A DNA stretch of 64,000 nucleotides from Kappaphycus alvarezii (GCA_002205965.3 NADL03000537.1:248001-312000), one strand, 5' to 3'; numbered from the stretch's first letter, positions 8,870-17,858 are shown. The notes: a model not told the origin generated them from the letters alone. Program-made: numbers and translations.

Positions 8870-9576
8870 GGCGGCGACCCATCGGCTTCCGTGTCATCTT
8901 CGTCGACCGTACGCGACTCACCTTCCGCTCCGCCGGTGGGCTGACGCTCGTCAGACCACGGCGGCGGCGACGACTGAAATCCCGGCGTCGAGTAATTCGG
9001 AGGCTGATAGACAGGCGGCGGCGGTGGTGGTGGTGGTGACGCAAGCGCTTTGGTTTCAACGGGTTCAAGCTTCACGGGCGCCGTTGGGATCACTTGGGTT
9101 GTCTGCGGTTGCTCGGCGCGAACCACTGGCCGTGGCGAGCTCGCGGGCGTGGCTTTCGCGGGCTTGAGCACGACACCCCGTGTCGACGGTTTTTTCCGAA
9201 CCTCTTCGTCTTTCTTCGGCGACGGTGCGCTGCCAGACGCCCTGCGTCGAGCGGTAGCCTTGACCCCTGATTTTCGATTTCGACCGGCTGCTTTCTTCGC
9301 CTTGGTCTTTTTGGTGGTTTTGGTCGAACGCGTGGACTTCGTAGTCACCGTGGCCGAACCCCGAGACGCAACACGCTTCGTTTTCTTTGCTGCTCTCTTT
9401 TTTGATTTTTTAGCCGATTTAACTATTTTGGTTTTGATTATTTTCTTTTTTATTTTTTTCTTTGATGCTTTCTTGGCGATTTTTTTCTTTGGAATCCTGG
9501 CTCTCGTTGGGGTCTTCTTCTGCGTTCTGGCTTTTGTGGCTCGCTTCTTGGCTGCTACTTTTTTTTTTCGAGCCAT
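8866..9576 (-). CDS. Lysine-rich histone-H1-like protein with a proline-rich acidic tail
   Basis: The first ~125 residues are almost entirely Lys, Ala, Arg, Thr and Ser (AKKRATKARTQKKT, KKASKKKIKKK), like the AlgP/HC1-type histone-H1-like proteins that bind DNA non-specifically and compact the nucleoid. The rest (~110 residues) is low-complexity and Pro-rich with an acidic end (a run of eight prolines, then VDEDDTEADGSPP). AAGGAG precedes the ATG by about nine bases. It is the first gene of a coupled run with the nitrilase and HMG-CoA synthase. The basic part has A-rich codons and local composition unlike its neighbours. Function is inferred from composition only. Confidence 0.85.
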   Translation of the reverse strand: MARKKKVAAKKRATKARTQKKTPTRARIPKKKIAKKASKKKIKKKIIKTKIVKSAKKSKKRAAKKTKRVASRGSATVTTKSTRSTKTTKKTKAKKAAGRNRKSGVKATARRRASGSAPSPKKDEEVRKKPSTRGVVLKPAKATPASSPRPVVRAEQPQTTQVIPTAPVKLEPVETKALASPPPPPPPPVYQPPNYSTPGFQSSPPPWSDERQPTGGAEGESRTVDEDDTEADGSPP

Positions 9577-9633
9577 CGTGACTTCTCCTTCGCGCGAGCG
9601 CGTCAGCGCCTAAAGCATGCGACGAAGTCGTGA

Positions 9634-11082
9634 TCATTGCAAATCGCGATTACCCTCAAAAAATTTTTGAGACGGTTGGATCACAGGACGAGGTGGCACC
9701 TTTCGAGGAGGGTAACCGTCGGGAAAGATCGCTTCGAGCTGCGGCGACTCTTCATAACTCGCCACTGGCGCTTTGAGTTTCGGCGCGCGGGCGAAGAGCG
9801 ATGTTGCCACCTTGCCGCGCATATCCGCTGCGGCCGGGCGACCGAGCACATGAAGCACGGTTGGGGTGAGGTCGAGGATCGAAACGCCCTTCACCCGGAT
9901 CCCTTGTTTGATCCCCGGTCCTGCAGCGACAATGACGCCTTGATCGAGATGATCACCGCTGAAGGGTTCGTCCTTCAAGCGGTGAGGCTTGGTCGCTGAA
10001 CCAAAACCGTGATCAGACACCACCAGGACCGTCGTGTCTGGCCCACGCAGCGCGGCGAGGATCCGACCGATCCGGGCGTCGACGTCACGATAGCAGGCCT
10101 CGACCACGCCGCCGAAGCGGCGGACCAATTCATCGACATACGTTGTAGACAAGCCATGCGTATTGAAGCGCTCCCGGGTTTCAGCCTCGCCTTCATGGAA
10201 GATCCAGAAGCGATGAAGCAGCGAATCGGTGCATTGGAAGTACAGGCTAACCACCTCGGGCTTCACCTCGGGAGCGAGGCCCAAAGTCAGCGCTTCCACC
10301 GATCGCGCCCGAGCCAGGCTCCAGCGCAGTGCGTAAATGTAGCGCTCAAGGTGCGGAGTCTTCAGAAGCGGAGAGCCCGCAGGCGGCAGATCGGCGAAGT
10401 CCGCGAGCTCTTCAGGACGGATATCATCGGGCTCGACGATCCACGACCGCGCTTTCGCCTCGAGTCTTGCGGGTTGAATCCATTGCGTCGCGTCACGAAA
10501 GAACGAGCCCTTGATGGTGGTTTGACGCCGATCACCGACCAGTTCGATCGGCGCGACCATGACCCCATGAGCCAGGTTCTCGGCCGGCCAGCTCGCCATC
10601 CAGCCGACCGTGAGGGTGCGGTGGTTGAAACCATCGAGGAGATTCCACAGGGCCTTTGAGCGTCGGTCTTGGGTCGTGACTCGAAATGACTTCTTGGTTC
10701 GCACTCCGGGAGGGTTGAAGTAGGTGTCGGACTTATGATCCCAGATCCCGTGCTGGCCTGGGAGCTTTCCCGTGACCGCCGACGTCCATACCTGCGGCGT
10801 ACGCAGCGGCCAGATCACATCGAGATCACCGCGTGCACCCTGCCGCAACAACTTGCCCATCACCGGCGCATGGCCCTGCTCGGCCATCGGAACCAGGAGA
10901 TTAAGCGAAACACCATCGACCCCAATGATGATCACCTTGGCAGACGGTGCTTTTGCTGGAGACGTCGCGTTGGTGCCTGCAAGCGCAGGCGCAGCTTGAA
11001 TCACCCCCGCAATCAGCGTGACCCAGGCCGCGGCAAACGGCGAAAAAGCGCAAACCATCGACCCGAAGCGACTGAAGAGCAT
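9634..11082 (-). CDS. Exported type I phosphodiesterase / alkaline-phosphatase-superfamily protein
   Basis: After a Sec-type signal peptide (hydrophobic core, cleavage near APALAG), the mature protein has the alkaline phosphatase/nucleotide pyrophosphatase fold. VIIIGVDGVS supplies the first metal Asp, TPQVWTSAVTGKLPGQHG the nucleophile threonine region, and VVSDHGFGS plus a later GDHLDQGV the second metal site. It would hydrolyse phosphodiesters or phosphonates in the periplasm; the substrate is unknown. It has 482 residues. It is followed by the H1-like gene on the same strand after 57 bp and is divergent from the VCBS lipoprotein gene. Confidence 0.88.
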   Translation of the reverse strand: MLFSRFGSMVCAFSPFAAAWVTLIAGVIQAAPALAGTNATSPAKAPSAKVIIIGVDGVSLNLLVPMAEQGHAPVMGKLLRQGARGDLDVIWPLRTPQVWTSAVTGKLPGQHGIWDHKSDTYFNPPGVRTKKSFRVTTQDRRSKALWNLLDGFNHRTLTVGWMASWPAENLAHGVMVAPIELVGDRRQTTIKGSFFRDATQWIQPARLEAKARSWIVEPDDIRPEELADFADLPPAGSPLLKTPHLERYIYALRWSLARARSVEALTLGLAPEVKPEVVSLYFQCTDSLLHRFWIFHEGEAETRERFNTHGLSTTYVDELVRRFGGVVEACYRDVDARIGRILAALRGPDTTVLVVSDHGFGSATKPHRLKDEPFSGDHLDQGVIVAAGPGIKQGIRVKGVSILDLTPTVLHVLGRPAAADMRGKVATSLFARAPKLKAPVASYEESPQLEAIFPDGYPPRKVPPRPVIQPSQKFFEGNRDLQ

Positions 11083-11239
11083 CCCTTACGATAACGGTCC
11101 AGCCTGCATTGACTCAACTTTTCCGCGCCTTGGCCCATGCAGAGCCAGTTGCATGAAACAACAATGCCACGATACAAAGCTCCCGGGGATGGTGGGATCC
11201 GTTGGTGCTCAAGATACCGCAGGGTTGTGAAGGAAAATA

Positions 11240-13393
11240 ATGAAGGGGGAGCTCGTGGGCATTTCATTTAGCACGCCTATTCATAGGCTAGGGATGACCG
11301 TTTTCACTCTGGCCGGAATACTTCACTTATCGAGTTGTGGGTCGGCCGAAACGACGCCGCAAAACGTTCAGCAGGCAAGCTCGAACAACACAGAGCCTGA
11401 TCCAACAATGAAGGGATCGAATCCAAACAAGGCGATGCCTCCATCAGGAAACGACGAGCCTGACTTGAGTAGTGTTCAATTCAGCGAAGTTGATGATTCG
11501 GTGATCAAGTTTGAAGCGCGCTCGCGTCTTAAATGGGATAACCCTGTGGTCGCCGATCTCGATCACGATGGTCACAACGATATTATTCTGAATGAGCACA
11601 CCCATTTTATCGACATTTACTGGGGTCATGGTTCAGGGTTTGATGAACGTCCCACACGACTGACCATGCGCGACAAGCACGGCATCTCGGTGGCCGATTT
11701 TAACCGGAATGGTTTGCTCAACATCATGCTGGCCCAAGGCGGCGGTCGCGGCGCTAATCCTTCAAAACCGACGATGTTCGAAATCGGCACCGACCGAGGT
11801 GTAACGAGCCTCGGTGAAGTTTCCCAGTTTGCCGCAACGAGCGGGCGTGCCGTTAAGCTCATCGACGCCAACGCCGATGGTCAGCCTGATTGTATCTATA
11901 CCGGCTCGCCGGTCGGTGAGCAGGTGGAGCGTGGTGCTAACTTCGTTTATCTGAGCTCCGCAGGTTCGGACGGTGGCGATTTGAATAGCCACCTTTTCTC
12001 TTCGCCTCAGCTGCTGCCTCGATCGAAACCGAATTCTGAACGAGTTCTTGTCACGGATTTTGATAATAATGGCCATGACGACATTATTATTTATGGTCTT
12101 CGATCGACATTATTCGTCGCTGCAACGCCGGAAGGAGATAAGTTCAACTTGGTCGATCCTCCTTACGATGGCGATCAGATCAATCTGACCCATGTTTCGG
12201 GCATATCGGAAATCGATTTCGACAATGATGGAGATTTCGATCTCCTCTTCATTCGAGAGGCCTCCGGGGTTGGTGTTCAAGTCGACTATAATGAACAAAA
12301 CAAGCGTTTCTCGATCTTTACATGGATCAAGGATGGGTTCACCGTCGACGTCGATGTTGGCGAGCGGTTAGCGCTTGAAAATCTCCAATTTTCCGCGCCC
12401 AGATTACAGGACCTTTATGTGGGCAGTAGCGGGAGTTTGTATGAATTACCGCGAAAGAATGATTTAGGTAGTGAAATCAACCTCGAAATCGACGTCAACG
12501 ATCGAACAATGGGCTTTCCCGAGGATGCCGATATCAATCAACCCGGTATGTATGCGGGGTACCTCGGTCGTGGTGTATGGCGGCTGGCCTTTGTCAACTC
12601 GTTGGTAGCCTCCGGCGGCACGGAGAACAGCCCGGGACCGGGCAAAATCTCACCGATCTCGGTCGTGATCAAAGATGTGCAGACACGGCCAGTAGACGAC
12701 ACGGATCGTGAAGTTTTGCCGGTGTTGTTATTGGAAAATGACCACGGTCAATTTCGTGATGTCGCCGAGGAGCTCGGTATTGATGTTGCGGTGGAGACAA
12801 CCTCGTCGATGATTGGCGACTTCAACAACGACGGCTGGACTGACTTTGTCGTGACGCCGCGAGGCAGCGGTGCAACCGACCTGGAGCAGGCCTTGTTCTT
12901 AAACCAAGAAGGCCAGCGTTTTGTCCGTCAGGAAGATAGCGGCCTGATTACGCAGGATTTCGGCGCCATGGGTGGTCCAGCACAAGCGATTGACTTCAAC
13001 GAAGACGGTCGTCTTGACATTCTATGGGGCAATGAACGGGGGCGTTGGCACCTGTTTGAAAACACGAACTCCGCGCCGATTGGAAACTATGTGACGGTTG
13101 ATGTTGGATTATCACCCATCAAACGAGGCAACCCGTCGGTTCAATTCAGCGGACAACCGCATGGTGCAACGGTAATCGTCGAAGCTTGTGACCAACGGAT
13201 GGTCCGCCGTGTGGGTTCGGGTGACGCTTACTATTCGAGCAATGCGAACACCAAATTGCACTTCGGTCTTGGCGCATGTGATACCGCCGAAAGCGTGGTA
13301 ACTCGTTGGACTGACGGTTCAACGGAACAGCACCAAGATGTCGCGGTGAATCGCGTTTTACACGTCGGGAAAGAGCGCATGAGCGGCCCATGA
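11240..13393 (+). CDS. VCBS/FG-GAP repeat lipoprotein with UnbV/ASPIC C-terminal domain (copy A)
   Basis: A 717-residue secreted protein. The signal peptide ends in the lipobox LSSC, then a low-complexity linker. Seven calcium-loop repeats of the DxDxDGxxD type start near residues 104, 151, 206, 270, 323, 523 and 582 (for example DLDHDGHND, DFDNDGDFD, DFNEDGRLD), as expected for a seven-bladed beta-propeller. The second repeat has Asn at its last position. A UnbV/ASPIC domain fills about 613-713 (VRRVGSG..YYSSNANTKLHFGLG). AAGGA precedes the ATG. A paralogue lies tail-to-tail at 14045-16192. It is probably surface- or periplasm-exposed; its ligand is unknown. Confidence 0.9.
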   Translation: MKGELVGISFSTPIHRLGMTVFTLAGILHLSSCGSAETTPQNVQQASSNNTEPDPTMKGSNPNKAMPPSGNDEPDLSSVQFSEVDDSVIKFEARSRLKWDNPVVADLDHDGHNDIILNEHTHFIDIYWGHGSGFDERPTRLTMRDKHGISVADFNRNGLLNIMLAQGGGRGANPSKPTMFEIGTDRGVTSLGEVSQFAATSGRAVKLIDANADGQPDCIYTGSPVGEQVERGANFVYLSSAGSDGGDLNSHLFSSPQLLPRSKPNSERVLVTDFDNNGHDDIIIYGLRSTLFVAATPEGDKFNLVDPPYDGDQINLTHVSGISEIDFDNDGDFDLLFIREASGVGVQVDYNEQNKRFSIFTWIKDGFTVDVDVGERLALENLQFSAPRLQDLYVGSSGSLYELPRKNDLGSEINLEIDVNDRTMGFPEDADINQPGMYAGYLGRGVWRLAFVNSLVASGGTENSPGPGKISPISVVIKDVQTRPVDDTDREVLPVLLLENDHGQFRDVAEELGIDVAVETTSSMIGDFNNDGWTDFVVTPRGSGATDLEQALFLNQEGQRFVRQEDSGLITQDFGAMGGPAQAIDFNEDGRLDILWGNERGRWHLFENTNSAPIGNYVTVDVGLSPIKRGNPSVQFSGQPHGATVIVEACDQRMVRRVGSGDAYYSSNANTKLHFGLGACDTAESVVTRWTDGSTEQHQDVAVNRVLHVGKERMSGP

Positions 13394-13426
13394 TCCGCTT
13401 TCGCCCAAATGATCGCGGCTTCTTAC

Positions 13427-13446
13427 GTCATCAACCTTTTGATGAC
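13427..13446. terminator. Weak hairpin downstream of VCBS copy A
   Basis: GTCATCAA and TTGATGAC form a perfect 8-bp stem around CCTT, about 35 bp after the stop of the VCBS gene. No U-tract follows, so this may be a processing or Rho-assisted end, or chance. No gene occupies the 13394-13647 gap. Confidence 0.3.
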
Positions 13447-13647
13447 CTTCGACAGTTTGGTATTGTCACGCATTGGTGTTCCTCTTGGCTTTGAATTGCG
13501 TGGTGCAACTCAATTCTAAGAGAGCGGGATAAATCGGCAATGGAAGACACCTTTTAACGCGCGTCACCATCGTATGCCCGAACAATCCGGCGGCCAAGGG
13601 GCTCTCCGGGTGCACGATCCAGAAAGCCTATTCTGGGATCACAGCAG

Positions 13648-14067
13648 CTACTCGGGGAAGGTGAAAGGGTCGAGTGGCCTTGGCTTTCCGCATATGTCAC
13701 GGACAGGTTGGAGTACGTCCACGGTGAAGGACTCAAACCCGGAGCTTGAAACCACGATGGTGTCGGGGGCCCCCGAGCATTCAAAAAACCCGGGGGTGGA
13801 TTTGGTTTCATCCGATAGAACTTCGCCATCGACGAGACACTGAGCCCGAACCGTCTCAAGTTCGTTCGTTACGAAGAGCCCAAAACCGCCATACCGAACG
13901 TCAGGGCAAGGAAATCCACTATTTGCCTCAGCAAATTCCTCGAAACCCTCAAAATCGTCCGTAAGACTACATTCCTGTTCGCGGCATTGCCATCCCAAGT
14001 ATGAACGCCGTATTGTCGCCTGAGACCACCCGGCCTCTCTACCATTAGTTTTCAGCTCGCTCTTCAC
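13648..14067 (-). pseudogene. 5'-truncated paralogue of the 16421-17098 secreted protein
   Basis: The frame (139 codons from a GTG) matches the C-terminal half of the protein at 16421-17098: SLTDDFEGFEEFAE against GIDDFEDCEDFAE, then FVTNELETVR, DGEVLSDETKSTPG, PDTIVVSS.GFES and PFTFPE. The N-terminal half, including the signal peptide and YRFGVMDR module, is absent, because the sequence upstream is the 3' end of VCBS copy B, which it overlaps by 23 bp. No signal peptide remains, so it is probably a non-functional remnant of a paralogue cut by insertion or duplication of the VCBS gene. It could still be translated as the overlapping last gene. Confidence 0.65.
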
Positions 14068-16192
14068 CGAGCTCTAACGTCTGATTAGCATCGACATCCT
14101 GGCGTCGCGCCACTGAACCGTCAGTCCAACGAATTACAACGCTCTCAGCTTTATCACACGTACCAAGACCGAAGTGCATTTTGGTGTTCGCATTACTCGA
14201 ATAATAAGAGCCTCCAGAGCCCACTCGACGGACCATCCGTTGGCCGCATGCTTCGACGACTACCCTCGCTCCATGCGCCTGACCGCTGAACTGGGCCGAC
14301 GGATCGTCTTGCTTGATGGGTGACAAGCCAACGTCAACGATTAAGTAGTTTCCGATAGCGGTCGCAGCGATATTTTCGAACAGGTGCCAACGCCCCCGTT
14401 CATTGCCCCATAAAATGTCAAGACGACCGTCTTCGTTGAAATCAACCGTTTGCGTCTGACCGCCCACGGCGCCGAAGTCGCGTGCTATCAAACCACTCTC
14501 TCCTCGGCGGACAAAACGCCGACCGCGGTCATTCAAAAACACCCCCTGTTCGAGCGCAGCCGCACCGCTGCCCCGCAGCGTCACGATAAAATCCGTCCAA
14601 CCGTCGTTGTTAAAGTCACCAACAGTTGAAAACGTGGTTTCGTTAGGCACATCGATACCGAGTATCTCAGTAAAGTCGCGGAATTCACCATCGTTATTTT
14701 CCAGCAGAAGCACGGGTAGAGACGGACGTATGGTGTTGGGTGCTGGCGAGGTCGTAACATTATTCACCACGACCGAGATCGGTGCGATAGCGCCAAGTAT
14801 GGGATTGGTCTCGGTGCTACTTGGGTCTAAAAGTCGGCTGATGATGCTCAATCGCCACACACCGTCGCCTAGATACCCGGCATAGATACCTGGTCGATTG
14901 ACATTGGCATCCTCGGGAAAGCCGGTGGTGCGAGGGGTAACCGCAATATCGAGGTTGATTTCACTGCCTAAATCATCGAGGCGAGGCAATGCCCGTACAT
15001 TGGCCCCCCGGCCCACATAAAGCTGCTGAAATCTTGGCCCCGAAAATTGGAGATTTTCAAACTCTAAGCGTTCACCAACATTTACATCGACCGAAAACGT
15101 CTCCCTCGTCCGGGTAAAGATCGAGAATCGATTGTTACGCGGGTTATAATCCACCTGCTCGCCAACTGCCGAAGCCTCGCGCGTCACGAGCAGATCGAAA
15201 TCCCCATCGTTGTCGAAGTCGAGCTCAGAGATCCCCGAAATATCAACCAAGTCTATCGTCTCAGTATCGTAAGGAGGGGTGACTGAGACAAAACCCTCGC
15301 CTTCGCGCCGTGAAGCAACAAAAATGGTGGAGCGCAGACCGTAAAGGATGATGTCGTCGCTGCCATCGTTGTCAAAATCCGTGACCAGCACGCGTTCGGA
15401 GTTGCTGCTGGATTGAGGAAGGTGTTGAAATAGCGCAATCGGAGAATCGCTCAAGCCCCCGTCTGGGGATCGGGCAGTATTCAGATGCAGGAAGTTCGCC
15501 CCGTCTTCGACCTGATCCCCTACCGGTGAACCCGTGTAAATAAAGTCCGGCCGCCCATCAGTATTGACGTCGATGAGCTTCAGGGACCGTCCACTGGTTG
15601 CGACAAAACCCGAAATCTCACCCCTGCTGACTATTTCTCGATTTTTTTTGACCTCAAACAAGAGCGGGCTTGAGGGTTTGCCGCCGCGACCACCGCCTTG
15701 GGCAACCATGATATCCATCAAACCGTTATTATCGAAATCAGAGGCTGACATCCCGTGCTTGTCGCCCACGATGAGCTCTGTGGGAGTCTCATCAAAACCG
15801 GCACCATTTCCCCAATAAATGTTCACGAAATGGGTGTGTTCGTTGAGAATGATATCGTTGTAGCCATCCTGGTCCAGGTCCACGATTACAGGACTATCCC
15901 ACTTACGACGGGAGCGCGCCTCCAACCTGATCACAGAATCATCAACTTCCACAAATTGAACGGTGTCGAGTTCACGCGGTTCGGGATCCGGATTGGGACC
16001 GGGGTCGGGTGGTTCAGAGCTCGGGTCGCCGGGCTCGGGATCCACCGGGTCGGATTGAGCGGGATCGGTATCAGGTTGAACCGGAGCGGGGTTGGGGTCG
16101 GTAAGCCCGCAATTCCACACGAGATTGATCATCACCGCGATCACGAAAGCGGTTGCAAACGATGTTTTGACAGGCGTCTTGGGTAAAGTCAT
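14045..16192 (-). CDS. VCBS/FG-GAP repeat protein with UnbV/ASPIC C-terminal domain (copy B)
   Basis: A 715-residue paralogue of copy A, aligning along its length with the same order of parts. It has an N-terminal hydrophobic signal segment ending WNC (an odd lipobox), a Pro/Asp/Glu-rich linker (DPEPGDPSSEPPDPG), seven DxDxDGxxD repeats (DLDQDGYND, DFDNNGLMD, DVNTDGRPD, DFDNDGSDD, DFDNDGDFD, DFNNDGWTD, DFNEDGRLD) and a UnbV/ASPIC domain. Here all seven repeats keep the last Asp. It lies on the opposite strand from copy A, tail-to-tail. It probably starts its own transcript, since a terminator sits upstream at 16315-16343. Confidence 0.9.
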   Translation of the reverse strand: MTLPKTPVKTSFATAFVIAVMINLVWNCGLTDPNPAPVQPDTDPAQSDPVDPEPGDPSSEPPDPGPNPDPEPRELDTVQFVEVDDSVIRLEARSRRKWDSPVIVDLDQDGYNDIILNEHTHFVNIYWGNGAGFDETPTELIVGDKHGMSASDFDNNGLMDIMVAQGGGRGGKPSSPLLFEVKKNREIVSRGEISGFVATSGRSLKLIDVNTDGRPDFIYTGSPVGDQVEDGANFLHLNTARSPDGGLSDSPIALFQHLPQSSSNSERVLVTDFDNDGSDDIILYGLRSTIFVASRREGEGFVSVTPPYDTETIDLVDISGISELDFDNDGDFDLLVTREASAVGEQVDYNPRNNRFSIFTRTRETFSVDVNVGERLEFENLQFSGPRFQQLYVGRGANVRALPRLDDLGSEINLDIAVTPRTTGFPEDANVNRPGIYAGYLGDGVWRLSIISRLLDPSSTETNPILGAIAPISVVVNNVTTSPAPNTIRPSLPVLLLENNDGEFRDFTEILGIDVPNETTFSTVGDFNNDGWTDFIVTLRGSGAAALEQGVFLNDRGRRFVRRGESGLIARDFGAVGGQTQTVDFNEDGRLDILWGNERGRWHLFENIAATAIGNYLIVDVGLSPIKQDDPSAQFSGQAHGARVVVEACGQRMVRRVGSGGSYYSSNANTKMHFGLGTCDKAESVVIRWTDGSVARRQDVDANQTLELGEERAEN

Positions 16193-16314
16193 GGTTAAGC
16201 CCCCCGCTTATTTTACCGTTACGAAGTCCCTCATCGACGTAAGCGGCTCAAAACCATCGTAGAGTTAAGCATGCTGACGAAGACCGAAACAAGAACCATC
16301 GATGTGCGTGCATT

Positions 16315-16343
16315 GAAAAGCCGTCCCACAGTCGTGGGACGGC
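16315..16343 (-). terminator. Rho-independent terminator for the 16421-17098 gene
   Basis: A perfect 10-bp GC-rich stem (GCCGTCCCAC / GTGGGACGGC) with a four-base loop at 16320-16343. Read on the minus strand it is followed directly by TTTTC. It lies about 80 bp after the stop of the 16421-17098 gene and upstream of VCBS copy B, so it should separate these two minus-strand transcripts. Confidence 0.8.
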
Positions 16344-16420
16344 GAGAACTTCTTCTTCAACTCACGTTTTCTGAGCCAGTGGGAGCGGAGCGGGGTTCGC
16401 GCCCGAGACAAGAACCGGGC

Positions 16421-17098
16421 TTATTCAGGGAACGTGAACGGATTAAGTCTCCTTGGCTTTCCGCATGCGTCAAAGACGGGCTGGGCTAAGTCCAAGGTCA
16501 CCGACTCGAACCCAGGGCTTGAAACCACGATGGTGTCGGGTTTCCCGGAGCATTCATAATACCCGGGGGTGGACTTTGTTTCATCCGACAGCACTTCACC
16601 ATCGGCACTACACTCAACACGAACCGTCTCAAGTTCATTGGTTACTTCGAGACCAACACCACCATAATCGAAGTCGGGACAAATAAGCTCGCTAAATTCT
16701 TCGGCAAAGTCTTCGCAGTCCTCGAAATCATCAATACCTCTGCATTCCTGATATTTCCCAGATCGAAGGCCTGATACGAAGTACTTGGCCCGGATCATCC
16801 GATAACCTCGCTCGCAAATCTTATTAGTACGTGCAAAACCGACGATCCTACGGAGCTCGGGGTCTTCATAGAGCGCGCGATCCATCACGCCGAAGCGATA
16901 AGACGGGAATAATACCGGTGATTCTAAGACACACTCCGTAGACTCTTCGTCGAACGGTGGCTCGGCGGGTTCACCGAGCGCTTCAATTAAGAGACTAAGA
17001 TCGGGCTCGGTGCCGATCGGCTCTGAAGAATCGTCACCGCAAGACATACCCAACGCAACTCCAAACACGACAAAGACATATTCCAGTTTTACGTTCAT
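16421..17098 (-). CDS. Secreted lipoprotein-like protein with two shared modules
   Basis: I do not recognise a named family. The start at 17098 is supported by GGAG about seven bases upstream. It gives a 225-residue protein with a signal peptide ending in LGMSC (lipobox-like). An N-terminal module has YRFGVMDR, ELRRIVGF and CERGYRMIRAK; it is also found in the protease at 17859-19109. A linker (DDFEDCEDFAEEF) leads to a C-terminal module with VTNELETVRVEC, DGEVLSDETKSTPG, PDTIVVSSPGFES and a terminal FPE, shared with 17351-17689 and 13648-14067. The spaced cysteines suggest disulfides. It is probably an exported member of a local protein set, with role unknown. Confidence 0.8.
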   Translation of the reverse strand: MNVKLEYVFVVFGVALGMSCGDDSSEPIGTEPDLSLLIEALGEPAEPPFDEESTECVLESPVLFPSYRFGVMDRALYEDPELRRIVGFARTNKICERGYRMIRAKYFVSGLRSGKYQECRGIDDFEDCEDFAEEFSELICPDFDYGGVGLEVTNELETVRVECSADGEVLSDETKSTPGYYECSGKPDTIVVSSPGFESVTLDLAQPVFDACGKPRRLNPFTFPE

Positions 17099-17350
17099 TC
17101 GCGCTCTCCGCAATTCTTTACCCACCCACAATAGCGATGCAGTTTACCGTTCCCGAAGTCGACTTGGGTTGTCAATAATAAAAGATAAGAATCTGAAAGA
17201 TCTGAATTACGAGGTTTTTACCCTGCAATCGTGACAATCATGTCATACTTGCAGTGGTCAACTCACGATGTTGAGCTGCGGCTTGCGAGTAGAGCTGGCT
17301 CGTTCGGTAGGCATGATGAGTCGCAGCTGTTTATTCTTTATTCATCCGAC

Positions 17351-17689
17351 TCACTCCGGGATCGTGATCGTTCGCGGAAAGTCGCTCGTCAAAGTGGTGC
17401 ACTCAACGGTCGGCTCATCCAATTCTACGGACAGCGTTTCGAGACCCGGACTGGAAACGATGATCGTATCGGAGATAAGAGGGCACGAAAAAGGAGATGA
17501 GGTTGATCTCGTTACATCCTGTATGATCTCGCCATCCATCACACACTGCACCCGAACCACTTCAAGCTCGTTGGTCACCTCAAACTCAAACTCAATGGGC
17601 CCACCCACATCTTCCTCAAGACAATCCCCACAAGCATTGATGATCGGGAGACTTAAGAGCAAACCGAATGCATTGAACCAAGTTTTCAT
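17351..17689 (-). CDS. Small secreted protein carrying the shared C-terminal module
   Basis: A 112-residue protein. The start at 17689 has GAGG six bases upstream; the ATG at 17695 lacks room for a Shine-Dalgarno. It has a signal peptide ending in INAC, then C.EEDVGG and the module VTNELEVVRVQC, DGEIIQDVTRSTSS, SDTIIVSSPGLE, ending in TIPE. This is the same module as in the proteins at 16421-17098 and 13648-14067, here with no N-terminal module. I recognise no named family. It lies on the same strand as those paralogues, with a 252-bp gap to the next and a strong hairpin upstream. Confidence 0.75.
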   Translation of the reverse strand: MKTWFNAFGLLLSLPIINACGDCLEEDVGGPIEFEFEVTNELEVVRVQCVMDGEIIQDVTRSTSSPFSCPLISDTIIVSSPGLETLSVELDEPTVECTTLTSDFPRTITIPE

Positions 17690-17792
17690 AGCCATCCTCG
17701 TTCTCTAATATCGTTCATTACCCAAGTCTTGACGCCTTAACCTTAAGTGGTATTCACGACGAGACGTTCGCAATCGGATAACCCGGGCCCAT

Positions 17793-17833
17793 TTGAGGAG
17801 AGGCTGGGGCTTATCCCCGCGGCCTCTCCTCAA
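17793..17833. terminator. Long perfect hairpin between the protease and the small-protein gene
   Basis: A 12-bp perfect stem (TTGAGGAGAGGC at 17793-17804, GCCTCTCCTCAA at 17822-17833) encloses a second 4-bp GGGG/CCCC stem. It is about 26 bp after the protease stop. No U-tract follows on the minus strand; a T-rich stretch (TCTTATTATTC) follows on the plus strand. Terminator or RNA-stabilising structure. Confidence 0.6.
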
Positions 17834-17858
17834 TCTTATTATTCAGCATTAAACCGTG

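Larger units (their letters stand above)
11550..16150. repeat. Diverged inverted repeat formed by VCBS gene copies A and B
   Basis: The two VCBS/UnbV genes are paralogous along almost their whole length and lie in opposite directions, tail-to-tail about 650 bp apart. Blocks such as FNNDGWTDF, GSGA..LEQ, DFNEDGRLDILWGNERGRWHLFEN (first 20 residues shared) align directly. Nucleotide identity looks high in these blocks but is clearly diverged elsewhere. Confidence 0.75.

Noticed and set aside
9050-9613. Plus-strand frame of 187 codons, very rich in Phe/Leu
   Set aside because: It is the antisense of the lysine-rich gene; AAA codons read backwards give TTT. No ribosome site or homology.
13554-13859. 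Minus-strand frame of 101 codons near the truncated paralogue
   Set aside because: Out of frame with the homologous C-module and without homology itself.
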